From Adiantum capillus-veneris (taxonomy: Eukaryota > Streptophyta > Polypodiopsida > Polypodiales > Pteridaceae), in NCBI GenBank assembly GCA_014529385.2, contig CM043969.1:67855676-67919675 (forward strand): a stretch of DNA of 64,000 nucleotides. The letters run 5' to 3'. Under the pieces are notes generated by a model. It had not been told where the DNA came from. It was given only the letters and a program-made list of their open reading frames with translations, and did no database searches. A program made the translations under genes and the position numbers. Numbering within the stretch: the first letter of the stretch is position 1; each line of letters starts with the position of its first letter. Positions 12,959 through 22,188 of the stretch are shown here, in pieces.

Positions 12959-13661
12959 CACGCGACACGGAGTGGCCAAATTCTATCCCAAAGAGTAATG
13001 GCCCCAAACCTTGGCGCCTCTTTCGGTATTTCTTTATATTGCATCAACACAGTACAAGTCAGTACTCGAGACTCTGCACCTTCTCCGGAAAGCATGCCAG
13101 AGAATGAGCCCTTAGCACATATTTAAAGGCCCTTGGCCTATGAAAAGCAGTTACAGTGAAAACCCTTCAAAACTCAAAAGCTTCTGGTCCAAAAGCAATG
13201 CCAAAAAGCTACCAGCGTAATTTACGGAAATCCGTAAAGCTTGCCACGTCATCAGCCAACGCAAAGCGGGGGAATCGGTAAAGCCTGCCACGTCATCAGC
13301 CAGCATAATTTTCGAAAATCAGCCACGTGATCAGCAGCTACGCAATTTCTTTTGTGTGTGTGTGTGTGGGTCCTGCTTTATTTCCTTTATGTCACTTGGG
13401 GCCCCATCGGACGGGGTCCCCATAAGTTGGTAGCTTCTTCTTCTGTTACTTGTTCTTCTTAGGGTTTAGGCCCCTCAACCGACATAAAAATAATCCTAAA
13501 TGAATTATTGGATTTATAAGTGCTTTGACACGTCATCAGTTTGTGACAGACGGTCTGTGGTATGAAGCTACTTGTTGCTATATTGGCTTTATCTGACATA
13601 AAAATAATCAGGGCTTTGACACATAATCTTCAAGGCTTTGACACGTCATCAGTTTGTGACA
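12859..13661 (-). repeat. A2 5' LTR (right copy), rearranged at its end
   Basis: This is homologous to 3218-3913, with the shared block at 13013-13035, an (AG)n tract at 12931-12957 and a (GT)n at about 13352-13370. The last part is disturbed. At 13486 the LTR jumps to a copy of downstream sequence and returns near 13630, giving two terminal GTGACA-GACGG junctions (13543-13553 and 13656-13666). Confidence 0.82.
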
Positions 13662-13727
13662 GACGGTCTGTGGTATGAAGCTACTTGTTGCTATATTGGC
13701 TTTATCTGACATAAAAATAATCCTAAA
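13481..13727. repeat. Scrambled duplication at the A2/A1/B junction
   Basis: The sequence 13520-13608 is nearly identical to 13635-13720. The phrase ATAATCCTAAATGAATTATT at about 13491 repeats that at 13718. The first copy contains about 20 bp of element B's LTR start (TGAATTATTGGATTTATAAG at 13501), so the duplication arose after B inserted. Confidence 0.85.
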
Positions 13728-15859
13728 TGAATTATTGGATTTATAAGTGAGAGGGTTTTCTCGCTTGGAACACCAGGAAAAATAATTCTAAATGAATTAT
13801 TGGAATTTTAAGTGAGAGGGTTTTTCTCACGGGAGACATCCGAGTACAGAGTATTCCTAGTGCGTCATTCATAGTAATGACGGGAGCACTAAGAACGGGA
13901 ATACCTGTAAGGCCACCAAGAACAAGTACTTCTGATGCGTCACATCGGATGGGTGACAGGGAGCATCGAAAAGAAGTATCCGACCATCCGGGAACGGGCA
14001 TCTCTGCTGCGTCATAGGATGGGTGACATAGAGCATCGTGAAGGAGATTGTACCGTAAGTTTGGTAGGAAAGGACTAGGTGATGGGTATTCCTGATGCGT
14101 CACAAGGTGGGTGACAGGTGCATCGGAAAGGGGATATCCATAGTCAAGAGGAAATTCCGAACTGTGTTGGAATTGTGCACAAGGAAAAGCAAGCACTTGA
14201 ATGAAGATGCGTTCAGAGGAAACTTTGAGGAAAAACAGATGCTTTTTGAGAAAGCAGGATTGCTTTTCGGAAAAGCACATGCTTTCCCGCGAGGAAGTCT
14301 ATGTCTGCATTGAAACTGTGCATGTGATTGCATCCAGGGACGCCTGGGAAGTGTTGTGAAAGCAGTGTTTTTAACTTATAAGGTTTTATTGAGTTTTTGG
14401 GCAGATTCAGACTATTTTTAAAATATGCCAGCCGCCCACTTAATAAGTGAGCAACCATCTGATAAATAAGGTAACATATCAGCCAGCGTTTTCTCTCTCT
14501 CTTTTTCTGGAAGAGCAACGCAGAGGAAAAAAAAAACGACCGTGATCTCTACGGGAGCAGCTATTCATGCCGTGGTCGGGAGATATAAAAGCATCACATA
14601 CCCTCACTCAGAGAAGAGGATCAGTTTTTGCAAGAAGGAGATGCTGCTGCAGAGTTCACCCGCAAAGAAGACGTTTGCCGGTGATGCCCATGACTGTCCC
14701 AAGTGTACCCGATGTCGCCAAGACCCAATGCGCGAGTTCACCCGCAAAGAACACGTTTGCCGTAATGCCCATGACTGTCCCAAGTGTACCCGATGTCGCC
14801 AAGACCCAATGCGCGAGTTCCCTCGCGAAGAAGTGCCTACGGAGCGTGTTTCCATCGCAACAAGCTTCTGTTTTTCTCTGTTTTCAGCCCATAAACGTCA
14901 TAGACAGGGCTGATTTATGAGAAGGAACACACTTCTTTTGTGTGAAGGATTGGAAGAGAGGATTTTCTATGTAGAGATCTCTTCCGGGGAATTGCTTTTC
15001 GAGAACCGAGTTGCGTTTTGAGCGTCGAGACTTTGAAGGTAACGATTTCATGTTATGATCTCTGAGTATTTGATTGCAAGTGTACTTCCTCTTCGTGAGG
15101 GAGTAGGAGCAGAGGAAGACATGAGCCTCTGCAGGAGAAAAGCGCTCTGAGGAACTAGAGCCAGATCAGCCCAAGGGTTTCGTACCCGAGTTTGGGAAGT
15201 AGATCCACGGATCGGAGAGAGGTAGTCTCTCAAGTTGTGATCCGGAAGTTGGGATTCCCAAGTAAGGACTTCGTGTCCGGGAAAGCAGAGTTGTTCTGCA
15301 GGAAGAGGACTCTGGAAACAGAGTTGGAAAAGGGAGTTGCAAGGATGTCATGCCCTGAGTCTGGAAGGTGAGATCTAGAGACGAGAACCTTGGTTCTCAA
15401 GGATTTGGAATAAGGAACGGAAGTTCCTTTCTAATGGGTTTTGCCCTAGGAATCGGAAGCCGAGGCTTCCGAGAACCATCAAGTCTTATTCTAGAACGAA
15501 CGTGGTAATACATTCGGTTCAAGTGCTTGTATAGACTTCTCCTCAGTAATAAAGATACTATTACGAGGGGCGACCAGCCCATTTACTGGTCCCCAGTACT
15601 GTGTCGATCTTCTCACTCTCTATCTCTCTCTCTATATCCTTTGGCTTCAATAATAAGTGATAAATTCTATTTATCCGAATGTATTTTATATTGTTATGCG
15701 TTGCCGTTTGTGACAGTGGTATCAGAGCATGGTCTCTATCTCTCACTCCCTATCTCTCTCTCTATCTATTTCTCACTATATCCTTTGGCTTCAATAATAA
15801 GTGATAAATTCTATTTATCCGAATGTATTTAATATCGTTATGCGTTGCCGTTTGTGACA
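13728..15859 (+). repeat. Element B 5' LTR
   Basis: An unusually long LTR has a TATA box (GATATAAAAGCATC at about 14580). It carries an 82-bp tandem duplication (14654-14735 and 14736-14817) that is single in the 3' LTR. It also has near-repeats at its start (GAATTATTGGA at 13728 and 13793). Its end is duplicated: ...TTTGTGACA at 15715 is followed by a primer site, then a further copy of the last ~75 bp of LTR ends again at 15859. It lacks the AAAGAAATACCG block. Confidence 0.82.
15717..15728 (+). promoter_or_regulatory. Element B primer-binding site, first copy
   Basis: TGGTATCAGAGC (plus ATGGTCTC) lies one base after the first LTR terminus. It is duplicated with the LTR end (see 15861). 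Confidence 0.9.
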
Positions 15860-15860
15860 G

Positions 15861-15872
15861 TGGTATCAGAGC
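15861..15872 (+). promoter_or_regulatory. Element B primer-binding site, second copy
   Basis: The same TGGTATCAGAGCATGGTCTC lies one base after the second LTR terminus at 15859. It adjoins the internal region, so it is probably the ancestral one or a product of tandem duplication. Confidence 0.9.
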
Positions 15873-16179
15873 ATGGTCTCCTCTCTTGCTCTGTAAAGGA
15901 GGACGACTCTGGGAAGATACAGGAAGAAGCCATGACAAGCCAAGAGAGAAGTAAGCAGGCGGAACCCTAAGCCTTGCAGGAAAAAGCTGGCAGAGTTGGA
16001 AAAAATTTTCTCTTTGCAAGAAGTCGACACAAGACTTGGGATTCTCTGTGAAGGTGACAAGAGCATGATGCTCAAGAACCTAGAGAATCTGAGGAGAGGA
16101 ATGCTCGAGATACTTCAGAACCCAAAAGATATCCATGAACATCAATCCAAACCATAGGCAAGAAATCCCGTCATTTTGG

Positions 16180-16650
16180 GAAGGATATGAAGAAGGTCTT
16201 TAGACCTCAGAACCCTCCTCAAGTTTGATACTTTTGACGGAAGGGAAGATGTCCCGAAAGCTACCGCTATCATTCGACAGTATGAAGTTGCCTTTGCAAA
16301 CGGCAATTTCTGAGAAGCGTCAAAGGTGAGGCACGTGACCAAACACCTCAAGGGGATTGCATGTACTTGGTGGTATACCAAGGCTCTGCAAGGAACTTAC
16401 AACAAGACTTGGATTCAATTCAAGGCTGAATTTTCCGACAAATTTTTTTCCTGTACGCTTTGAGGAAGGCATCTTAGAAGATTGGGATCGGTTTGCCCAA
16501 TAGGAACACGAGTGAGTCAAAGCAAGTAGGTAGCTCCACTCTCGACCCTCTCTAAAGGAGGACAGATGAAGAAATTCAACATAGGAGTTTTGCCTGAATT
16601 TTGTAGACGCATCTGCAAAATACTTTGCAGCAGATGGTAGAGTCAGCAAT
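16180..16650 (+). pseudogene. Element B gag remnant
   Basis: A reading near 16218-16440 gives FDGREDVPKATAIIRQYEVA, then a stop, then EASKVRHVTKHLKGIA and WWYTKALQGTYNKTWIQFK. This is the QYE-AF-NF...ASK...WW pattern of the gypsy capsid domain. Stops and shifts are frequent. A capsid role is inferred from the pattern only; no knuckle or protease was found after it. Confidence 0.65.
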
Positions 16651-18520
16651 AAAAGCTGAAAGTGTACACCTTAGTGTACATAGAATCCAATCCCCGTAGT
16701 GGGACAGTTTGGAGTAAGGGAATTCAATCTAACTCCTGAGTTCTTGAATAGAAGACCCTCGAACTTTAAGTGAGAGGGCAAGTTTTCGATCAAAGTTACA
16801 TCTTTGCGGAAATCATAAAGTGCATTGTGCTTGTTTGCTCTTTTGCACGAGGTATGGTTATGTCTAACCGGGACTACTCACTCTCGAGTGTTAATGAGAG
16901 CAGGATCAAATTAAAACATTATTTTCTGAGATGAATTGTTTGCTTAAGTAACCGGAAGGTCAACTATTGATCTGGTATCCGGTAATTCTCGAGCAAATTA
17001 CCTGCTACTGCGGGTAGGAAATTATGAAGGAACCATTCTGAGCTTTCCAGCAAAGAAAAGCTTTCATTAAGCTTTTTAAGCCCACACCCCCTACCCGATA
17101 AGGGAAGATATGGTAGTGCTTTTCGCACAAGTGAATGAACACTCTCTTTACAAGGGAAGGAACAAGCGACAACTACGGCCTGTGCTCGACGAATCCAAGG
17201 ATTGAAATCCTAGATTATTCGATGAGCGGGTTTTGCTCTAAGATCGAGCCAAGGGATCATCAAGTTGAGCGTCTTCGCTCTAAGGATCTTACAAAGGAAA
17301 GGTAATTTCCCAGGCTCACTGAAACTTATGTACACCTTTGGGTACATAGATAACACACGAAGATACAGACCTATGCCAAGGAACTGGACGAGAGTTTGTT
17401 ATACTCTCTTGAGCGCCTTTTTGAGCGCAAGGATATTCCGACATGAGAATCTCTATTTGAGATGTGTTCGATAGAAGGAATTTGAGTTTCTCTACGCAGA
17501 AGAGGTTTTCGGATGGTCATTGATCATTGAGTACGCTATGTGCCTTTACCATTACAGTAGCAACTTTGGTTGCAGTATATGTTTCTCCATGAGCAGGTCA
17601 AGTAGCATTTACACGTTGCTGGAATAAATTCGAACTATTATGTTCGTAAGAATATAGTTCGCCAACCGTTTCAAAATGGTAAGAATTACATACACGAGAA
17701 CATCCCTGAGACTCAAAGAGGGTTCGCTCTATTGTGAACTGGGTTTGAACGTAAGGTTCAGAAAATCTATGGCTAGAATCCTATCTGCCTGAGATTTTGC
17801 AAGTCGTCATTGATGCTCGCAAGGTGAATCATTTTTGATGATTTTGTAAGGAAGAGACGCTAATCGGCATCGGGCAATCACTGCTGGTGGTAATAACTCG
17901 CAGGAGGAAAAGATTGGAAGGAAGTGCCGCCGTGCACAAAGAATCTTCGGATTGGAACCGTCCGCCTACATTGAGCGACGGCCCGGAACAAGAACCTTCT
18001 TTAAGATGATCGCAAACTTTGTTTGTGAAAGAAAGACATCGAGCTTAATGCTCTATGACTTGGGCATTCCCTATCTGGGAGGACACAAGAGGTTTAATAC
18101 CCTCTGGGCTAACAGCGCAGGATTATGCGCAAGGATAAATACCTAGATTGATTTCTAGAAGAAGATTATTCTTCTCGAATTTGAGAAGACGGAATCAAGT
18201 TAACAGAGTCTCGGATAAGGAAACTTTGGATCGGAACAATTGGCCTACCCAAAGCAAACGCCCGGAATAAGAACTTACTTTGGTAAGATATTGTCTACCA
18301 CAGGAAGATTCACATGAGCTTAATGCTCTCGACATGCCCTATGCGAGAGGAAAGAAGAGGTTTAATATCCTCAGGACTAATAACGAAGGTTATGCGCAAG
18401 GACATAGACCTAAATTGATTTTTAGGAGGATTATTTTTCTCGAGATTCAGAAGGTGGAATTGAGTTAAAGATTCTCGGAAAGACGAGTTCTTACATGGCT
18501 CGTAAGTTTGATGAATGGTG
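16651..18520 (+). other. Element B internal region, unrecognised, with diverged tandem repeat
   Basis: No long open frame and no conserved motif that I can name. A diverged tandem duplication of about 270-280 bp is clear: about 17945-18225 and 18226-18490. Shared words are CGCCCGGAA-AAGAAC, GAGCTTAATGCTCT, AAGAGGTTTAATA-CCTC and TTATTCTTCTCGA. An ancient pol cannot be excluded. Confidence 0.55.
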
Positions 18521-18946
18521 AAGGATATAAGTGGTGACATAGAGCATCGTGAAGGAGATTGTACCGTAAGTTCAGTAAGAAAGGACTAGGTGATGGGTAT
18601 TCCTAATGCGTCACAAGGTGGGTGATGGGTGCACCGGAAAGGGGATATCCATAGTCAAGAGGAAATTCTGAACTGTATTGGAATTGTGCACAAGGAAAAG
18701 CAAGCGCTTGAATGAAGATGGGTTCAGACGAAACTTTGAGGAAAAACAGATGCTTTTTGAGACAGCGGGATTGCTTTTTGGGAAAGCAAATGCTTTCCCG
18801 CGAGGAACCCTATGTCTGCATTGAAATTGTCCATGTGATTGCATCCAAGGACACCTGGGAAGTGCTGTGAAAGCATTGTTTTTAACTTATAAGGTTTTAT
18901 TGAGTTTTTGGGCAGATTCATACTACTTTTAAAATATGCCGGCCGC
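18521..18946 (+). repeat. Element B 3' LTR, part 1 (left of element C)
   Basis: This aligns with 14024-14430 of the 5' LTR (GTGACATAGAGCATCGTGAAGG onward). The first ~300 bp of the LTR are missing. It is interrupted at GCCGC (18942-18946) by element C; the unbroken site is seen in the 5' LTR near 14431 (CCAGCCGCCCACTT). Confidence 0.9.
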
Positions 18947-20421
18947 TGTCACCAGCGTGTGACTACTATCTATCCTTTTTGTTGATTTCTTTCTTATTAT
19001 CTATTTACTTTCACTTTTTGGAAACACCCCTCGGGAAATCTAACTGCCCTGCATTGCATAGCTAGTGTGGAACTGTCCAGAGGGAGTCCAGGCCTGAGGG
19101 CAAGAGAGCACTAAAGTTGGACAAGGACTATGGTTAGCCAAGTGGGGTCATTGACTAGCCAAAGTGGAATCCTTTGCTACAGAGGCTACATTTCAGTTCT
19201 GGATGTGGCCGCAGTGTACAAAGAGGGTCGGATGACCTAGAAAGATACAATGGCAGCATCTCCTAAAATTTAGGGAACTGCTATTTTGGGACCTGAAAAT
19301 GTGTTGACGTCATTACCTCCGGAATGACAAGGGGAACATTTTCTTGCTCTGCCGTGAAGTCAACTGGGCAACCGGTTGGGATATTTTTAGACGGCAACCC
19401 CGAAACGGGAAAATGCTTATAAATGTGCCAAGTGGCACCTTCTGGTGCACTTGCCTCATGCAACAAGAAGTGGCGCTGAATTTAGGAGGGGGAGAGCCTC
19501 ATTTTCAGATTTGTCACAGGTTAAGAGCTATGGAGTGCTTGCTTTCCCTCCTATGTACAGTGCGGTGCCAGGAGTGATGCCCTGCACGCTACGCACTGCC
19601 CTCTCTCTCCCCTTTGGCAGCATGTTATGCCCCTGTAGTGGGCTCTTCATTTGACCAATGTACAGTTGTGTGGGTTCATGCGCGATTGCCGAGGCAAGAG
19701 CCTCTTGCACAGGTACTGGATTAGCTAGCGGCTAATCCCCCCGCAGGTACAGGTGAATTCGGAGAGGTTTCACGCCAGAAATCTCGTCCGATTCAAAGGG
19801 CAAGTAGCCCTACAGGTGCGGGAGCTCGAGGACTTGCTACGGATGCGACCGGCACGCGAAACGGAGCCCGAAACAGTGAATTACAGCCTGCTGTGTATTT
19901 TTGCAGGTTTAGGGTTTTGACCCTAAACGGACCCTAATACCCCCAGGAGGTTCGGGGACGCAAGGGGACCACTGTACAGGTGAGCTGGCGCATTTTCAGG
20001 GCTGAAAACAGAGAATTCAGCGTGCTGCAGATTCTCGACAGGTTTTGCAAAGTGCCCGTATGCGTCGGGAAAGTCGGCCAATGCGTGGGAATACTGACCG
20101 TGAAGGGTTCTAGTACAGTGATGCTGCCGAAATCGGGCTGGAACAGTGGAAATTCAGCCGAGTTTGTGCGGGGCAGCTTGTAGGAACCACAGCGTTTATT
20201 CCCTCTTTTGAACAATAAAGAAATACCGAAAGGGGCGCCTAAGTTAGGGGCCAATCTGGTGTCCGTCTACTCATACAGGTGCAATCTAGCAGCCTGTATC
20301 CCTCTCCCCTTTGTTGTGTCTTGAAAGTACAGGTAAAATAGACGACTAATAATGGGTGAAAGCTAAATCAAGGTTTGAAGTAAAGACTACCGCCCTTTTT
20401 GGATTGAATAGGCCGGTTTCA
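18947..20421 (+). repeat. Element C 5' LTR
   Basis: This 1475-bp LTR begins TGTCACCAGCG and ends GGTTTCA. A TATA-like TTATAAATG lies at about 19418. A cleavage/polyadenylation-like AACAATAAAG directly overlaps the shared AAAGAAATACCG block at 20217-20239. It differs from the 3' copy mainly by an insertion near 19715-19745. Confidence 0.95.
20213..20239 (+). promoter_or_regulatory. Shared LTR block with AATAAA (element C copy)
   Basis: AATAAAG runs into AAATACCGAAAGGGGCGCC. The same block recurs in A-, C- and F/H-family LTRs across the window, always between the TATA-like region and the LTR 3' end. AATAAA is the known plant/animal polyadenylation signal form. The role of the GAAAGGGGCGCC half is unknown. 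Confidence 0.7.
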
Positions 20422-20437
20422 TGGTTCCATCGACGGG
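20422..20437 (+). promoter_or_regulatory. Element C primer-binding site, not iMet
   Basis: TGGTTCCATCGACGGG follows the LTR with no gap. It begins with the obligatory TGG but does not match initiator-Met. The first seven bases TGGTTCC, and 13 of 16 overall, match the complement of plant nuclear tRNA-Glu as I remember it. A Glu-tRNA-like primer is therefore an inference. Confidence 0.6.
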
Positions 20438-20529
20438 ATTAAATCACTTTTTCCCATAGAAGTGAGCCTTGGTCAATTTTGGGCTTGAAGACATAGGGGA
20501 TCATAGACCAGACACAGGGAATTGCAATT

Positions 20530-22182
20530 ATGGCTAACAGACCAGATGATGTGACTGAAGAGGTTTCCTCTTCACAAGGTCAACAGACACATGAAGTGGG
20601 TGAGTCCTCAAGACCACCACAGACAGCTGACGATATATTCAGGACCCAATTGGCTACTGCTATGGCTATGTTCGCACAAGTAATGCAGAATCCGAGGTTT
20701 TTAGCCTTTCTGCAACCTCATGTTCCGTCTCAGCAAGTTGGGTCATTGGATCATATTCAAAAGCCTGTTAAGGCTCGAGCACAGGTGATTCATACCACAC
20801 AGTCAATGGAAACACCTGTACACTTGACGGAGAACATGCAGTCTCCACAACCTATGCCTAAGGTGCAAGAACAGGTGGCTGAGATGCCAGTCTTTCAAGC
20901 TGTACCAGTTCAGCCCGCCACCTTTCAGCAGACTATTGCTGGTTCTAATGGGCAGGAAAGCAACTTACAGGCTATGCAACAGGTCTTCCCACCACCTTTA
21001 GTACACCCTGGCTATTTTGGAGGTGGATCAGTATTCCAGAGCATGGCTGGTCATGCACCTGGAAATCAGTTTTACACGCCAGGAACAGTGTTTGGGGGTG
21101 CTCAAACGATGATGCCTAACCCCATGTACAGTGTCATGGGTATGCAACCAGGGTTTCAGAGCACTCAGGGCCAATTTGGGATGCCACAGGTAAATTTTGG
21201 TATGGCTGGAATTACAAATCAGCAGCCAAATATGGCATTTCCAGGTCAAGTTAATAGCGGCCAAGGAACACAGATGAACCCTAATAGTGTTCCCATGTTT
21301 CAGTCACTTCCATATGACAATTTAACGCCGCTGGAGAGGCCAACTCCGTACAAAGAAGGTGGCAAAGGTGTGTCATTCACGACCTTTACAGGGTTTGATG
21401 ACAGGAAGAAGGCTCTCTCATTCCTCCAGCAGTTTGACAAGGCCTATGCAGGGGGAAACTTTACAGAGGCTTCAAAGGTCCGCAAGGCAGCCTTTTTCTT
21501 GACAGGGAATGCGGGACAATGGTGGACAACTTTATTGCTTCAAGGGCAAGCTCCGTCCACATGGATTTACTTCAAGCAGATTTTTGCAGCAGCATGGTTA
21601 TCTGATGATTTCGAAGCAGATGTCATGACAGAATGGCACCAGCTTAATGCTGCCACTTGCAGAAATCTGGATGATTACAATCGGAAGTTTTGGAAAGCTC
21701 TACTTCCAGTAACTTCCTATAGGTTTGTGCCATTGACAGAACAGATTGAAAAATACTGTTGTGGCCTACCCAAAGGATTGAGAAAATACTGCACGAAGAC
21801 AAAAGTCACTACTTTGACGCAGCTCATTGCGGTAGCAAACACTGGCAATGGTTTGCTCAAGGGAGAAGATTGTGAATTTAACACTGGCGTCAAGGCAGGA
21901 TCAGGCAAGAAAAATTCAGCCAAGAAACACGTTCCCAACGAGGCTCCTAAAGGGACTCAGGAGTCAACCAACGCAGGAAAAGATAAAGCTACGGCTGAAT
22001 CAGAAAAAGGACCAGCAAAGAAATGGAAAAGACGTTTTCCTCACAGGTCAGAAGAGCAAAAGAAGGTCCTGAGGACAGAGAACAAATGCTTTATATGTGA
22101 GCAGCTTGGCCACATTGCTTACAATTGTCCTACAAAGAAAAGGCCAGCTGAATCTGATGACAAGGAAGACAAGAAAGGATAG
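20530..22182 (+). CDS. gag: Element C Gag polyprotein
   Basis: A 550-residue structural protein would form the cytoplasmic particle in which the RNA is reverse transcribed. Residues 1-270 are a low-complexity linker rich in Gln, Met, Pro and Gly. The capsid-type domain is at about 275-400 (KALSFLQQFDKAYAGGNFTE, then the GQWWTTLLLQG tryptophan pair). A Lys-rich stretch and a CCHC zinc knuckle follow (CFICEQLGHIAYNC, about 520-533). The ATG at 20530 is the first in frame, about 90 bp after the primer site. The gene ends with TAG at 22180-22182, and pol continues in the same frame. No internal stop is present. Confidence 0.93.
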   Translation: MANRPDDVTEEVSSSQGQQTHEVGESSRPPQTADDIFRTQLATAMAMFAQVMQNPRFLAFLQPHVPSQQVGSLDHIQKPVKARAQVIHTTQSMETPVHLTENMQSPQPMPKVQEQVAEMPVFQAVPVQPATFQQTIAGSNGQESNLQAMQQVFPPPLVHPGYFGGGSVFQSMAGHAPGNQFYTPGTVFGGAQTMMPNPMYSVMGMQPGFQSTQGQFGMPQVNFGMAGITNQQPNMAFPGQVNSGQGTQMNPNSVPMFQSLPYDNLTPLERPTPYKEGGKGVSFTTFTGFDDRKKALSFLQQFDKAYAGGNFTEASKVRKAAFFLTGNAGQWWTTLLLQGQAPSTWIYFKQIFAAAWLSDDFEADVMTEWHQLNAATCRNLDDYNRKFWKALLPVTSYRFVPLTEQIEKYCCGLPKGLRKYCTKTKVTTLTQLIAVANTGNGLLKGEDCEFNTGVKAGSGKKNSAKKHVPNEAPKGTQESTNAGKDKATAESEKGPAKKWKRRFPHRSEEQKKVLRTENKCFICEQLGHIAYNCPTKKRPAESDDKEDKKG

Positions 22183-22188
22183 AAGCCC

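Larger units (their letters stand above)
3218..13661 (-). mobile_element. Element A2: non-autonomous Ty3/gypsy, hosts element D
   Basis: The minus-strand element is bounded by LTRs 3218-3913 and 12859-13661 and flanked by GACGG on both sides (3213-3217; 13662-13666, also 13549-13553). Removing D (5701-11964) leaves only about 2.7 kb of internal sequence. In transcription order this holds a tRNA primer site, a damaged gag, a protease scrap and then the non-coding tail. Reverse transcriptase, RNase H and integrase are absent, so it must have moved using another element's enzymes. The insertion lies in another copy of its own family (A1). Confidence 0.85.

Noticed and set aside
13741..14280. 179-residue minus-strand frame in element B's LTR
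   Set aside because: It lies antisense in a non-coding LTR, has no family resemblance, and is disrupted in the other LTR copy.
14654..14817. Candidate CRISPR-like or satellite repeat
   Set aside because: Only two adjacent 82-bp copies without spacers, in a eukaryotic LTR; a simple tandem duplication.
15717..15872. Possible tRNA gene pieces (TGGTATCAGAGC)
   Set aside because: These are reverse-transcription primer sites adjoining LTR ends; no cloverleaf can be formed around them.
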